Of a stretch of DNA of 64,000 nucleotides, positions 36,401 to 44,773 are shown piece by piece. The notes under the pieces were generated by a model. The model ran no database searches, was not told where the DNA came from, and saw only the letters and a list, made by a program, of their open reading frames with translations. The DNA lies in assembly GCF_030249855.1 (NCBI RefSeq), contig NZ_JANURN010000003.1, forward strand, positions 62,001-126,000, in the 5' to 3' direction. Source of the stretch: Helicobacter_B zhangjianzhongii. GTDB taxonomy: Bacteria > Campylobacterota > Campylobacteria > Campylobacterales > Helicobacteraceae. How positions within the stretch are numbered: the stretch's first letter is position 1; the number at the start of each line of letters is the position of its first letter. A program made the position numbers and the translations under genes.

Positions 36401-37473
36401 TGCAAGAATTTATCCCACAAGAATTACCAGTTAGTTTAAATCTAACACTTAAAATCTATAAGCTACTAACTACTGCTTCAAGAAAATTAGCCGAGCTTAA
36501 TGGATTTGCAAAAATTATCCCAAATCAAGATATTTTAATCAACTCCCTTGTTTTACAAGAAGCAAAGGATTCCAACGCTATTGAAAACATAATCACAACG
36601 CACGATGAGCTTTTTTTAGCCCAAATTGATGAAACTAAAATCACCAAAAACGCAAAAGAAGTGCAAAATTACGAATTAGCCCTTAAAACAGGTTTTAAGC
36701 TCTTGCAAAAAGATAACCTACTGCTTAATAAACATATTTTAGAAATCCAAAGATACCTAGAGAGAAATAATGCGGGTTTTAGAACCCAAAGTGGCACAAC
36801 ACTAACCAACCCACTAACAGGGGAAATAAAACATATCCCGCCTCAAAATGCAGATGATATTAAAAGACTTATGAGCAATTTAGAAAAATACATCAATGAT
36901 GATACCGATGAGCTAGACCCACTCATAAAACTTGCTATCATTCACTATCAATTTGAGACAATCCACCCTTTTTATGATGGTAATGGCAGAATAGGCAGAA
37001 TCCTAAATATCCTCTATCTTGTTTATCATAAGCTTTTAGACTTGCCTATTTTGTATTTGAGTGCCTATATCATTGCGACAAAAGATAAGTATTACAAACT
37101 TTTAGAAGAAGTCAGTAAAACAGCAAGCTTTAACGATTGGATAGAGTATGTGTTGATTGGTGTTGAGAAAACTTCATATGCGACAATATCTAGGATAAAG
37201 GCTATTGATTTAGCGATGCAAGAGATAAGCCAGACACTCCAAAAACAAAAGGATACCATTTATAGCAAAGACTTTGTAGAACTGCTCTTTTCACATCCTT
37301 ATACAAAAATACAATCCATAGAAAAAGGCTTAAAAGTTCATCGGCACACAGCCTCTGTTTATTTGAAAATCTGTCAAGAATTAGGAATTTTAGATTGCAT
37401 AAAAATAGGCAGAAACAAATATTTTATCAACATTAAGCTTTTTGAGATTCTAAGTCAGGAGCTGATATGTTAA
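36400..37473 (+). CDS. Fic domain AMPylase-like protein
   Basis: A protein of about 357 residues with the complete Fic motif HPFYDGNGRIGR (about residues 189-200), typical of enzymes that transfer AMP to target proteins. An N-terminal inhibitory alpha-inh motif, SNAIEN (about 58-63, pattern S/TxxxE-G/N), places it in class II, self-inhibited. The C-terminus is a winged-helix-like module (VHRHTASVYLKICQELGIL). The start ATG 36400 overlaps the methylase TAA (TAATG), so translation is coupled. It sits between the methylase and specificity genes of a restriction-modification locus, where Fic proteins are recurrent passengers or toxin-like partners. Confidence 0.85.
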   Translation: MQEFIPQELPVSLNLTLKIYKLLTTASRKLAELNGFAKIIPNQDILINSLVLQEAKDSNAIENIITTHDELFLAQIDETKITKNAKEVQNYELALKTGFKLLQKDNLLLNKHILEIQRYLERNNAGFRTQSGTTLTNPLTGEIKHIPPQNADDIKRLMSNLEKYINDDTDELDPLIKLAIIHYQFETIHPFYDGNGRIGRILNILYLVYHKLLDLPILYLSAYIIATKDKYYKLLEEVSKTASFNDWIEYVLIGVEKTSYATISRIKAIDLAMQEISQTLQKQKDTIYSKDFVELLFSHPYTKIQSIEKGLKVHRHTASVYLKICQELGILDCIKIGRNKYFINIKLFEILSQELIC

Positions 37474-37555
37474 AAATTTTGCATTTTTTCGACATATCAC
37501 GGCGATATGTCGAATTTTTCAATTTTTTTCTACATATCTCATAAAAGGAATAAAA

Positions 37556-39146
37556 ATGAGTAAAGTGCAAATTGTATGGTTTAGGGATTTAGTGCGGTGG
37601 GATATAAAACACTATCTAACCGAATTTAAATCAAAATTTCCTTTAGTGTCTTTAAAGGATTATATTGTAGAGAAGAAGCATAGAATTAAGCCCTCAAATT
37701 TTCCAAACGAAACCTTTGATATTTTAGGTGTTAATAATAAAGATGGAGTATATTTTAATGAGTCTTTACTAGGCTCACGCATAAAGCAGCCTTACTATCA
37801 AGTAAGAAGTGGAGAAATTTTTTACAATCCTTATCGTGTGAATGTCGGCTCAATAGGTATTGTCCCACCAGAATTTGATTTGAAATATACAAGCCCTGCC
37901 TATGTTATCTTTCAAACAGATGAAACACGACTACTTTCACAATATTTAGTGTTTGTTTTAAAATCGGCTTGGTTCAACGAGCATTTACGAGCAAAAACAA
38001 GGGGTTCTGTAAGACAAAATCTATCTTTTGAAGCTTTATGCGATTTGCAAATCCCACTACCGCCCCTTGAAGTCCAAAAACAAATAGTCGCCAAGATAGA
38101 ATCTATAAAAGCACAAATCAAAGCCTTGCAAGTTGAAGAAAAACGCCTAAAAGATGAGATAGAGGCATATATATATAGCACTTGGTTTAGAGAAAAAGCA
38201 AGAACTACAAAGGCAAAAGGTATTCATCGTCCGCTTTAAAGATTTAGACCGCTGGGACACAAGGCATAATCAAAGCATTGCTATAAACCTTTGCCACACT
38301 GATTCTACCCCTTGTCATACTGATACCACTTCCACTTGTCATACCAACTCCCCTACTCATCATTCTAACCCTCTCTCTTGTCATACTGAGGCGATAGCCG
38401 AAGTATCTACAAACATAGAATCTAAATTTGTCATTATGAGCGAAGCGAATAATCTCAAAAAATATAATAGAGATATTTCGCCTACGGCTCAATATGATAA
38501 TGAAATGAGTAGGGATATTTCGCTACCGCTCAATACAACAAACCTAGAATCCTTACTAGATTCTATCCCTACCCCACCACCGCACGGCTGGGAAGTCAAA
38601 ACACTCGGCGAGATTTGTGAGACTAATATAGGTTTGGTTTATACCCCTGCAAATGTCTCAAATGATGAAAAAGATATTATTGTATTGCGTTCAAACAATA
38701 TACAGAATGGCAAAATCGTTTATGACGACTTAATACGCGTTAAAAACATAAAAATCAGTCCAAATAAAATAGCCAATAAGGGCGATTTGTTAATGTGTGT
38801 TAGGAATGGAAGTGCAAATTTAATAGGCAAAACAGCAATGATAGATAGAGACGGAGTATCTTTTGGTGCTTTTATGGCAATTATTAGAAGTAAATACAAT
38901 AAATTTCTTTATCATTTATTACAATGTGATTACTTTAGAAATTATACAACACAAAGCAGAACTTCAGGTATCAATCAAATATCCCAAAATGACATTAAAA
39001 ATTTCAAAATCCCCCTGCCACCTTTATCCGTGCAAGAAAAAATCCTAGCCCATATACAAAAGATAGAATCCAGCATTGCCGCCACACAAGAGAAAGCAAA
39101 AGCCCTAGGGCTAGAGCTTACACACTATATAGAATCCACTTTATAG
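37556..39146 (+). pseudogene. type I-like specificity subunit (HsdS) split by a 1-nt frameshift
   Basis: Two halves, 37556-38239 and the frame through 38436-39146, make one two-domain specificity protein of about 530 residues. Both halves open with the same motif (VQIVWFRDLVRWDIKHY and VFIVRFKDLDRWDTRHN) and end with PLPPLEVQKQIVAKIE or PLPPLSVQEKILAHIQ plus a coiled coil, the normal internal duplication of HsdS. The frame breaks at AAAAGG (38215-38220): one G too many. After correction the frame is open to the end. Target recognition domains cannot be assigned a sequence. Restoring the frame by slippage or repair would reactivate specificity. Confidence 0.8.
38290..38530 (+). repeat. CTTGTCATACTGA-type repeats inside hsdS
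   Basis: The linker after the second half's first conserved motif is a run of TGTCATACTGA units read as CHTDST, CHTDTT and CHTNSP, followed by a GATAGCCGAAGTATC block and GTCATTATGAGCGAAGCG. It differs from the GTGGATTCTAG family but is likewise dispersed-repeat-like and in frame, between the conserved start and the second recognition domain. Confidence 0.7.
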
Positions 39147-39205
39147 ATTCTAAAGCACTGCCCCCAAGCCTAGAATCCAAAAACGAGATTCTAAGAATCT
39201 TAAAG

Positions 39206-39211
39206 TATAAT
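39206..39211 (+). promoter_or_regulatory. TATAAT -10 box for ilvD
   Basis: TATAAT 30 nt before the ilvD ATG, followed by AAGGAG at 39230-39235 as the ribosome site. The spacing fits a short 5' leader. Confidence 0.5.
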
Positions 39212-39240
39212 TATTTACTACAAAATACTAAGGAGATTTT

Positions 39241-40989
39241 ATGCGAAGTGATATTGTAAAAAAGGGGCATAATCGCGCGCCTCACAGAAGCTTACTAAGG
39301 GCAACAGGGCTAAAAGATGAAGATTTTAGCAAACCCTTTATCGGCGTGGCAAATAGCTATATTGACATCATTCCGGGACATTTTTTCTTAAACAAATACG
39401 CCGAGATTGTAAAGGACGAGATACGCAAGGCAGGCGGTGTGCCTTTTGAGTTTAATACCATTGGCGTAGATGATGGCATCGCTATGGGGCATAGCGGTAT
39501 GCTCTACTCCCTGCCTAGCCGTGAGCTGATTGCTGATGCAATAGAATCTGTGATGAACGCCCACGCCTTAGATGCGATGATTTGCCTGCCAAACTGCGAT
39601 AAAATCGTGCCCGGAATGCTTATGGGGGCATTGCGTGTGAATGTGCCGACTATCTTTGTAAGCGGTGGTCCTATGAAAGCAGGGCGGCTAGAAGATGGCA
39701 CAATACTAGATTTAAACTCCGCATTTGAAGCAGTAGGGGCGTATGAGAGTGGCAAAATTGATGAGAAAAGATTGCACGAGATAGAGTGTCAAGCCTGTCC
39801 TAGTGGGGGGAGTTGTAGCGGAATGTTTACTGCAAACTCTATGAATACACTCTGTGAAGCTATGGGCGTGGCGTTGCCTGGCAATGGCACGATCCCAGCC
39901 CTAACACCTGAAAGGGAAGAGTTACTACGCAAGGGGGCTAGACGCATTGTAGAGATAGCACTTGATTCTAGCTTAAGTGAAAAGTTTAGATTCCGCAATA
40001 TTTTGAATGCAAAAGCCGTGCATAACGCCTTTGTCGTGGATATGGCAATGGGGGGAAGCACCAATACGATTTTGCATATGTTAGCCATTGCCAAAGAAGC
40101 GGAAGTGGATTTTAACCTAGAATCTATCAATACTATCGCTGCAAATGTCGCCCATATCGCCAAAATCGCCCCGGCGTTAAGTAGTGTGCATATGGAGGAT
40201 ATAAATCGAGCGGGGGGAGTGTCGGCAGTAATGAATGAAATCTCTAAGCGTGGCAATTCATCTTTGGGTAATCATAGCGGCGATTTTGTGGATTTTACAA
40301 ACCAAGATTCTAGTATTCTTTACCTAGACGCTCTCACAATCACCGGGGAGACTTTAGGCGAAAGAATCCAAAACGCAAATATAATAGACCCAGAAATTAT
40401 CCGCCATAATGACAACGCCTACTCGCAAGTTGGCGGATTAAAAATCCTTTTTGGTAATCTCTGTAAGCAAGGAGCGGTGCTAAAAGTCGCAGCCGTGGCA
40501 GAATCTATGAAAGAATTTAGCGGTAAAGCGATTTGCTTTAACTCCCAAGATGAAGCGATTAAGGGCATCGCAGGGGGCAAGGTAAAGGCTGGAAGCGTGG
40601 TAGTTATCCGCTATGAAGGACCAAAGGGTGGACCGGGAATGCAAGAGATGCTAAGCCCTACAAGTCTTATTATGGGAATGGGCTTGGGTGAGAGCGTAGC
40701 ACTCATAACCGATGGGCGATTTAGCGGGGCGACAAGGGGGGCGTGTATCGGGCATATAAGCCCAGAAGCGGCTGAAGGGGGGCTTATCGCACTTATTGAA
40801 GATGGCGATATGATAGAGATCTCTGTCTCGCGTGGGAGCTTGGAGCTGAAAGTGGATTCTAAGACTTTAGAAGCACGCAAAGCTAAATGGAAGCCAATAC
40901 AAAAAGAGATAACAAGCAAATGGCTTAAACGCTACGCCCTGCTTGTAAGCAACGCTGCAAATGGCGCGGTGCTAAAAACAGAGCTGTAG
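39241..40989 (+). CDS. ilvD: dihydroxy-acid dehydratase
   Basis: A 582-residue iron-sulfur enzyme converting dihydroxy-acids to the keto acids of valine and isoleucine. Cluster ligands and signatures are visible: NCDKIVPGM, ECQACPSGGSCSGMFTANSM and the C-terminal GRFSGATRG plus GHISPEAAEGG. The length is typical for the family. It stands alone with its own promoter, downstream of the restriction-modification block and with normal housekeeping composition, marking the right edge of the accessory segment. Confidence 0.97.
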   Translation: MRSDIVKKGHNRAPHRSLLRATGLKDEDFSKPFIGVANSYIDIIPGHFFLNKYAEIVKDEIRKAGGVPFEFNTIGVDDGIAMGHSGMLYSLPSRELIADAIESVMNAHALDAMICLPNCDKIVPGMLMGALRVNVPTIFVSGGPMKAGRLEDGTILDLNSAFEAVGAYESGKIDEKRLHEIECQACPSGGSCSGMFTANSMNTLCEAMGVALPGNGTIPALTPEREELLRKGARRIVEIALDSSLSEKFRFRNILNAKAVHNAFVVDMAMGGSTNTILHMLAIAKEAEVDFNLESINTIAANVAHIAKIAPALSSVHMEDINRAGGVSAVMNEISKRGNSSLGNHSGDFVDFTNQDSSILYLDALTITGETLGERIQNANIIDPEIIRHNDNAYSQVGGLKILFGNLCKQGAVLKVAAVAESMKEFSGKAICFNSQDEAIKGIAGGKVKAGSVVVIRYEGPKGGPGMQEMLSPTSLIMGMGLGESVALITDGRFSGATRGACIGHISPEAAEGGLIALIEDGDMIEISVSRGSLELKVDSKTLEARKAKWKPIQKEITSKWLKRYALLVSNAANGAVLKTEL

Positions 40990-41508
40990 GGGTAGATAGC
41001 AATAGTATGAAAGTGTGTGATATTTTGTGGCATTTCACTTATATTTTCACATTGCAAGAGCGGAGTTTGATATATCTCTAAAAAGGCGATGAGATGAAAA
41101 GTCTAAAGATTATCAAGACTATGCTATTTGGAGGTGTTGAGCCAAAGAGTGAGACCTCTTAGAGCAAAGACTAGCGTTTTTCATAGGGCTTGTGCTTTTC
41201 ATTACCAGCTTAATAAAACGATCAAAAATCTTGCTGGGTGGAATCTAAGCGATAGTTTATAACTATGGAGCGTGCAACTAGTCTTGGATTGTTTTTAAGG
41301 AATCTTAAGCATTTAGCGGTATTCATTTTCAAGGCAAATGCCTATTTTACGCGCAATGTTTAGTGGCGAGATAGATTCCCACTATATTGTAGAGCGACAT
41401 AGTCTTGTGGTAAGAGGGGATAAAATGATAGGGAGCGTTGAAATAGCAAAAGGGATTAAAGGTGCTAAAATGAGCGATATAAAATCCACGCAAAATAAGG
41501 ACTAAGCT
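40990..41508. other. 520-nt gap with probable gene remnants
   Basis: No credible gene. Short fragments are open: 41093 onward (MKSLKIIKTMLFGG...), and 41338-41505, a 55-codon frame ending 4 nt before the SLAC1 gene (MPILRAMFSGEI ... KSTQNKD). Neither has a good ribosome site. The mixture of short frames, with AT-rich sequence and no dispersed repeats, suggests a decayed gene. The promoter of the SLAC1 gene must lie in its last part. Confidence 0.45.
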
Positions 41509-42666
41509 ATGCGAAATGTCAATACAGAATCAAGCCCAAATCCCACAAGCCAAACACAAATCCCAGCAGAATCTAAACTTGCAAATCTACCTATCGCATT
41601 ATTTGCTTCAGTTATGGGGATAGGTGGCTTAAGCCTTGTATTGAAAAAAGCAAGTGTGGCTTTTGGGAGCGAGGCACTTGCAAATGCGTCCTTTAATAGC
41701 ACAACACTTAATAGCGGAGCAAACGCACTAGAATCCAGCCTGGATTCTAGCTCATCGTGGCAAGGGGTAATCGCACCATTTCTATGGTGGGGAGCGTATG
41801 GCTTTGCGGTGTTGGCAGTGGTTGTTTTCGCCCTTTTGCTTGTGTGTTATGGTGCGAAAATGCTTTATCATTTCAATGCGTTTAAAGCAGATTTAAAACA
41901 TCAAGTAAAGATTAACTTCCTATCAAGCATTCCTATTAGTATGCTTATCATCGTAGCATTTTGGAGTGATTTAAGTAGCGGGGTAGATGTGCTATGGCAA
42001 GGGATTTTGGGGCTTTTTTATGTGGCAAGTGCCTTGCAGCTCGTGCTTAGTTTATATGTGATGAGCTTTTGGTTTAGGGAGAGTATGAAGAGTGCTTTGC
42101 TATCCCCTGCGTGGTTTATACCGATTGTGGGCAACTTAATCGTGCCTTTAAGTGGTGGCTTAATCAACGCTCCAAAGGAATTATTACTCTTTTTCTTCTC
42201 AATTGGTTGCTTTTTTTGGATACTTTTGAGTGCGATGATAATGCAGCGGCTCATCTTTGAGCAGAGTTTGGAATCTAAATTTATCCCTACACTTTTTATT
42301 TTTATCGCACCACCTAGCATTTTTGTGGTGGATTTTCATAGCCTTTTTGGATTCCATAATGCGTTGAGTTTTGTGGGCTTTAATGTGGCGTTGTTTTTCG
42401 TGCTATTGCTTTTAAGTTTAGGGAATATTTTTACTAAGCTTAGTTTTGCGCCATCGTGGTGGGCTTTTACCTTTCCGCTGTGTGCCTTTGGGATAGCGAG
42501 TTTTGATTTATATATGATTGATTTTAAGTGCTTTTATGGGATTTTAGGGATTTTAGGGCTTGTGATGGCATTTTTTGCGGTGGTGTTTATCTCATATAAG
42601 ACCTTAGGGCTGTTGCAAGTGGAGCGATTTTTAGAGAGCCTTAAGTTTCCCTTAGGCATTGCTTAA
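41509..42666 (+). CDS. SLAC1/TehA family anion channel or transporter
   Basis: A 385-residue membrane protein with about ten hydrophobic helices and the family start LPIALFASVMGIGGLSLVLKK, as in TehA and the plant SLAC1 anion channels. Members move nitrate, chloride or C4-dicarboxylates; some are linked to tellurite tolerance. The first loop carries an inserted LESSLDSSSS stretch encoded by a palindrome (41728-41750) of the dispersed TAGAATCCA module. It converges on the glycosyltransferase gene, with stops overlapping by about 25 nt. Confidence 0.85.
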   Translation: MRNVNTESSPNPTSQTQIPAESKLANLPIALFASVMGIGGLSLVLKKASVAFGSEALANASFNSTTLNSGANALESSLDSSSSWQGVIAPFLWWGAYGFAVLAVVVFALLLVCYGAKMLYHFNAFKADLKHQVKINFLSSIPISMLIIVAFWSDLSSGVDVLWQGILGLFYVASALQLVLSLYVMSFWFRESMKSALLSPAWFIPIVGNLIVPLSGGLINAPKELLLFFFSIGCFFWILLSAMIMQRLIFEQSLESKFIPTLFIFIAPPSIFVVDFHSLFGFHNALSFVGFNVALFFVLLLLSLGNIFTKLSFAPSWWAFTFPLCAFGIASFDLYMIDFKCFYGILGILGLVMAFFAVVFISYKTLGLLQVERFLESLKFPLGIA

Positions 42667-43715
42667 GCAGGGCTGTGGTAGCTTGGATAATTTTTTGGCA
42701 TTGGGCTTTGGTGAGCTGATCCCTTGGAGCTTCTAGGGTGATGTAGTGGAGATCTTTATGCCCCCAGCGCGGCTTGTCATACTCGGCATAGAGCCCAATG
42801 CTTGGCACTCCTAGATTTAGTGCTAGGTGCGTTGTGCCTGTGCTTGGGCTAATGCACAAGCTCGCGCGAGTAATTAGCGCGATAAGGTGGGGGAGTTTAT
42901 TGTTGGCAAAAATGATGAGATTGCGCGAGTTAAGCTCCCTGCATCGCTTGTGGTCTCTCAAAGCTTGCATAAACTCTCTATGCACGGCAGGATAGGTGAT
43001 CACTAGCACTTGGTGGGTTTTGCACACTTGCGCTATAAGCTCTAGCCACGCGTGCTGTGGGAGTGAGTAAGCGTTATTGACATTAAAGGGATTGATCACA
43101 ATTAGCCTAGAATCTTCTAACCCCCCCCCCCAAACACGATTTGGCAAAACGCTTTTTATAGATATAGCGCAGGATTGTATCAGCTTGGGCTTGGATAGGC
43201 TCTGGCGCACAGAGCCTAGCAGGAGAGAAGTCAAGCCTTGCGATACTAGTATCAAAGGCTTTGGGGTTAATGAGTCGCACCAAATGCAGCAGTATATTTT
43301 CAAAGCTCATTTGCTTATAGGTCTTGCTTGCATAAATAGGCAGAGTCCTTGCACGCCACGCAAAAAGGCTCACAAACTTCCTAGCGCATAGCACACGCCT
43401 AGCATTGGTAGCAAGCCCAAAGCGCAGAAATGAGCTTTTGCTATCACTTAGGATAAGATAGTCGCAAGCAAAGCTATTGATTGCAGCAATTTGCTTACTA
43501 ATACTCTCTTTGGGGCTAGAATCTAGCTGCCATACATCAGTCCCCATATCTAGCAGTGTGTCAATATGGCTTGCTTGTGAGTAGAGTGCGGTGGTCGTGG
43601 CATTGCCAAAGACTATAAGCCTGCAAGAAAACAACGCCTTAATCGCATACAAAGCTTTAGCATAGATGACATTTGAGCCAAGCTCCCTTGAAGCGCATAC
43701 AAATCCCACAACCAC
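42641..43715 (-). CDS. GT9-type (heptosyltransferase-like) glycosyltransferase, split by a poly-G tract (OFF)
   Basis: Upstream frame 43107-43715 and downstream frame 42641-43303 give one protein of about 358 residues. The second half has the GT9 hallmark SLCISPSTGTTHLALNLGVPSIGLYAEYD and the nucleotide-sugar site (INPFNVNNAYSLPQ). Between them is a run of 11 C on plus (G11 on the coding strand, 43121-43131). With G10 or G13 the frames join; with G11 translation stops at VRRF, giving a 202-residue product. Such tracts drive phase variation of lipopolysaccharide or lipooligosaccharide in Helicobacter. The role is likely addition of heptose or a similar sugar to surface glycan. The tract length may differ in other cells of the strain. 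Confidence 0.8.
43121..43131. repeat. poly-C(11) contingency tract in the GT9 gene
   Basis: Eleven C on the plus strand (G11 on the coding strand). The frame equation requires 10 or 13 G for full-length glycosyltransferase, so this copy is OFF. Confidence 0.85.
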
Positions 43716-43726
43716 GCCAGCGACCC

Positions 43727-44773
43727 CTATGCTTTGAAAAATAAAAATTCCTGTGCTTTTTGCTTGTCAAGCGGCTCTACTTCTAGGATAGATTCTCCCA
43801 CCTGCACGCGCTCCTTTGCCCCGCTGTGTTTGGCATAGGCAAGCGTCAAACGCGCTGCTAGGATTCTATCTCCATCACTCGCGCTAGATTCTACAAGCCC
43901 AAGCGGTCCTTTAGAATCTAGCAGAGTGATATGCGACATTTTTGGGTTGGGGGCGGAGAGCTTTTTGTTTTCCTCATCATTGCGAGCAATCACACAGCGC
44001 GCGCCATCTGGCAGCACCATATATCGCCCTACTTTTACCAATGCCACATCTTCTAGCACCATTGTCCTATGCGCGCTTAGATCTTTGATTTTATTTGCCA
44101 CGCTTAGATCTGTAAGCAAGCAGCCTCCGCCGGGGTTTTCATAATATTGAAAGCCCCATTTTTTCACCATCTCAAGCTGTCTCGTGCGCCCTCTGCCGCT
44201 TATATCAAGGAGTTTTTCTCTATCGACCCAGCCCATTTTCTCCGGGAAGCTTGGCTCTAGGAGCTTGGCACACATCGGTCGCAGCAGCAGCTCATCTAAA
44301 TACTGCGGTTTGCTAGAATCCACTTTATCTTGTGCTAGCAAATGCGCAAACCTCTCATCACTCCCAAAGCCCCGCACAAGCTTTCGCACTTGATCTAGGG
44401 CTTCTTTGCGCTGGGATTTGGGACGCTGCCCTAGCACCTCTCCGCTTATCACAAAGCTAGCCCCTAGCTCATCAAGCCGCAAAAACGCTTGGGCAAACAT
44501 ATTAGCGTGGCAGTCGATACACGGATTAAAATACTTGCCATAGCCGTATTTGGGCGTGAAAAGCACATTGTCAAAAAACTGCTTTCTAATATCAATCAAA
44601 ACAAGCTCTGCGCCCACTTGCTCTGCGGCATTGCGCAGATACTCGCTTTTGTCCTTATTGCCCCCAAAGCCTATGTTAAAATGCACGGCTTTGACCTTGA
44701 TCCCTTGGAGTGTGAGTAGCTTCATCGCAATGAGGCTATCACACCCACCGCTAAAAAGTGCTAATGCTGTCAT
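43727..44773 (-). CDS. PP-loop ATPase, tRNA-thiolation-like (MnmA/ThiI-related)
   Basis: A 348-residue protein with the PP-loop SGGCDSL (about residues 8-14) at the N-terminus, a CxxC-type NPCIDCHANMF and GRGRTRQLEMV. The PP-loop family adenylates a substrate before sulfur transfer, most often to tRNA uridine. The C-terminal region (CLLTDLSVANK to the end) is a different fold, perhaps RNA-binding. It is distinct from standard MnmA. It contains a fragment of the GTCATTGCGAGC repeat in frame (VIARNDEENKKL, coded near 43973-43998). Start overlaps the dnaG stop region. Confidence 0.6.
   Translation of the reverse strand: MTALALFSGGCDSLIAMKLLTLQGIKVKAVHFNIGFGGNKDKSEYLRNAAEQVGAELVLIDIRKQFFDNVLFTPKYGYGKYFNPCIDCHANMFAQAFLRLDELGASFVISGEVLGQRPKSQRKEALDQVRKLVRGFGSDERFAHLLAQDKVDSSKPQYLDELLLRPMCAKLLEPSFPEKMGWVDREKLLDISGRGRTRQLEMVKKWGFQYYENPGGGCLLTDLSVANKIKDLSAHRTMVLEDVALVKVGRYMVLPDGARCVIARNDEENKKLSAPNPKMSHITLLDSKGPLGLVESSASDGDRILAARLTLAYAKHSGAKERVQVGESILEVEPLDKQKAQEFLFFKA

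Noticed and set aside
41338..41505. A 55-codon gene before the SLAC1 gene
   Set aside because: No clear ribosome site, no recognised motif, and the surrounding gap looks decayed; kept only as part of the gap note.
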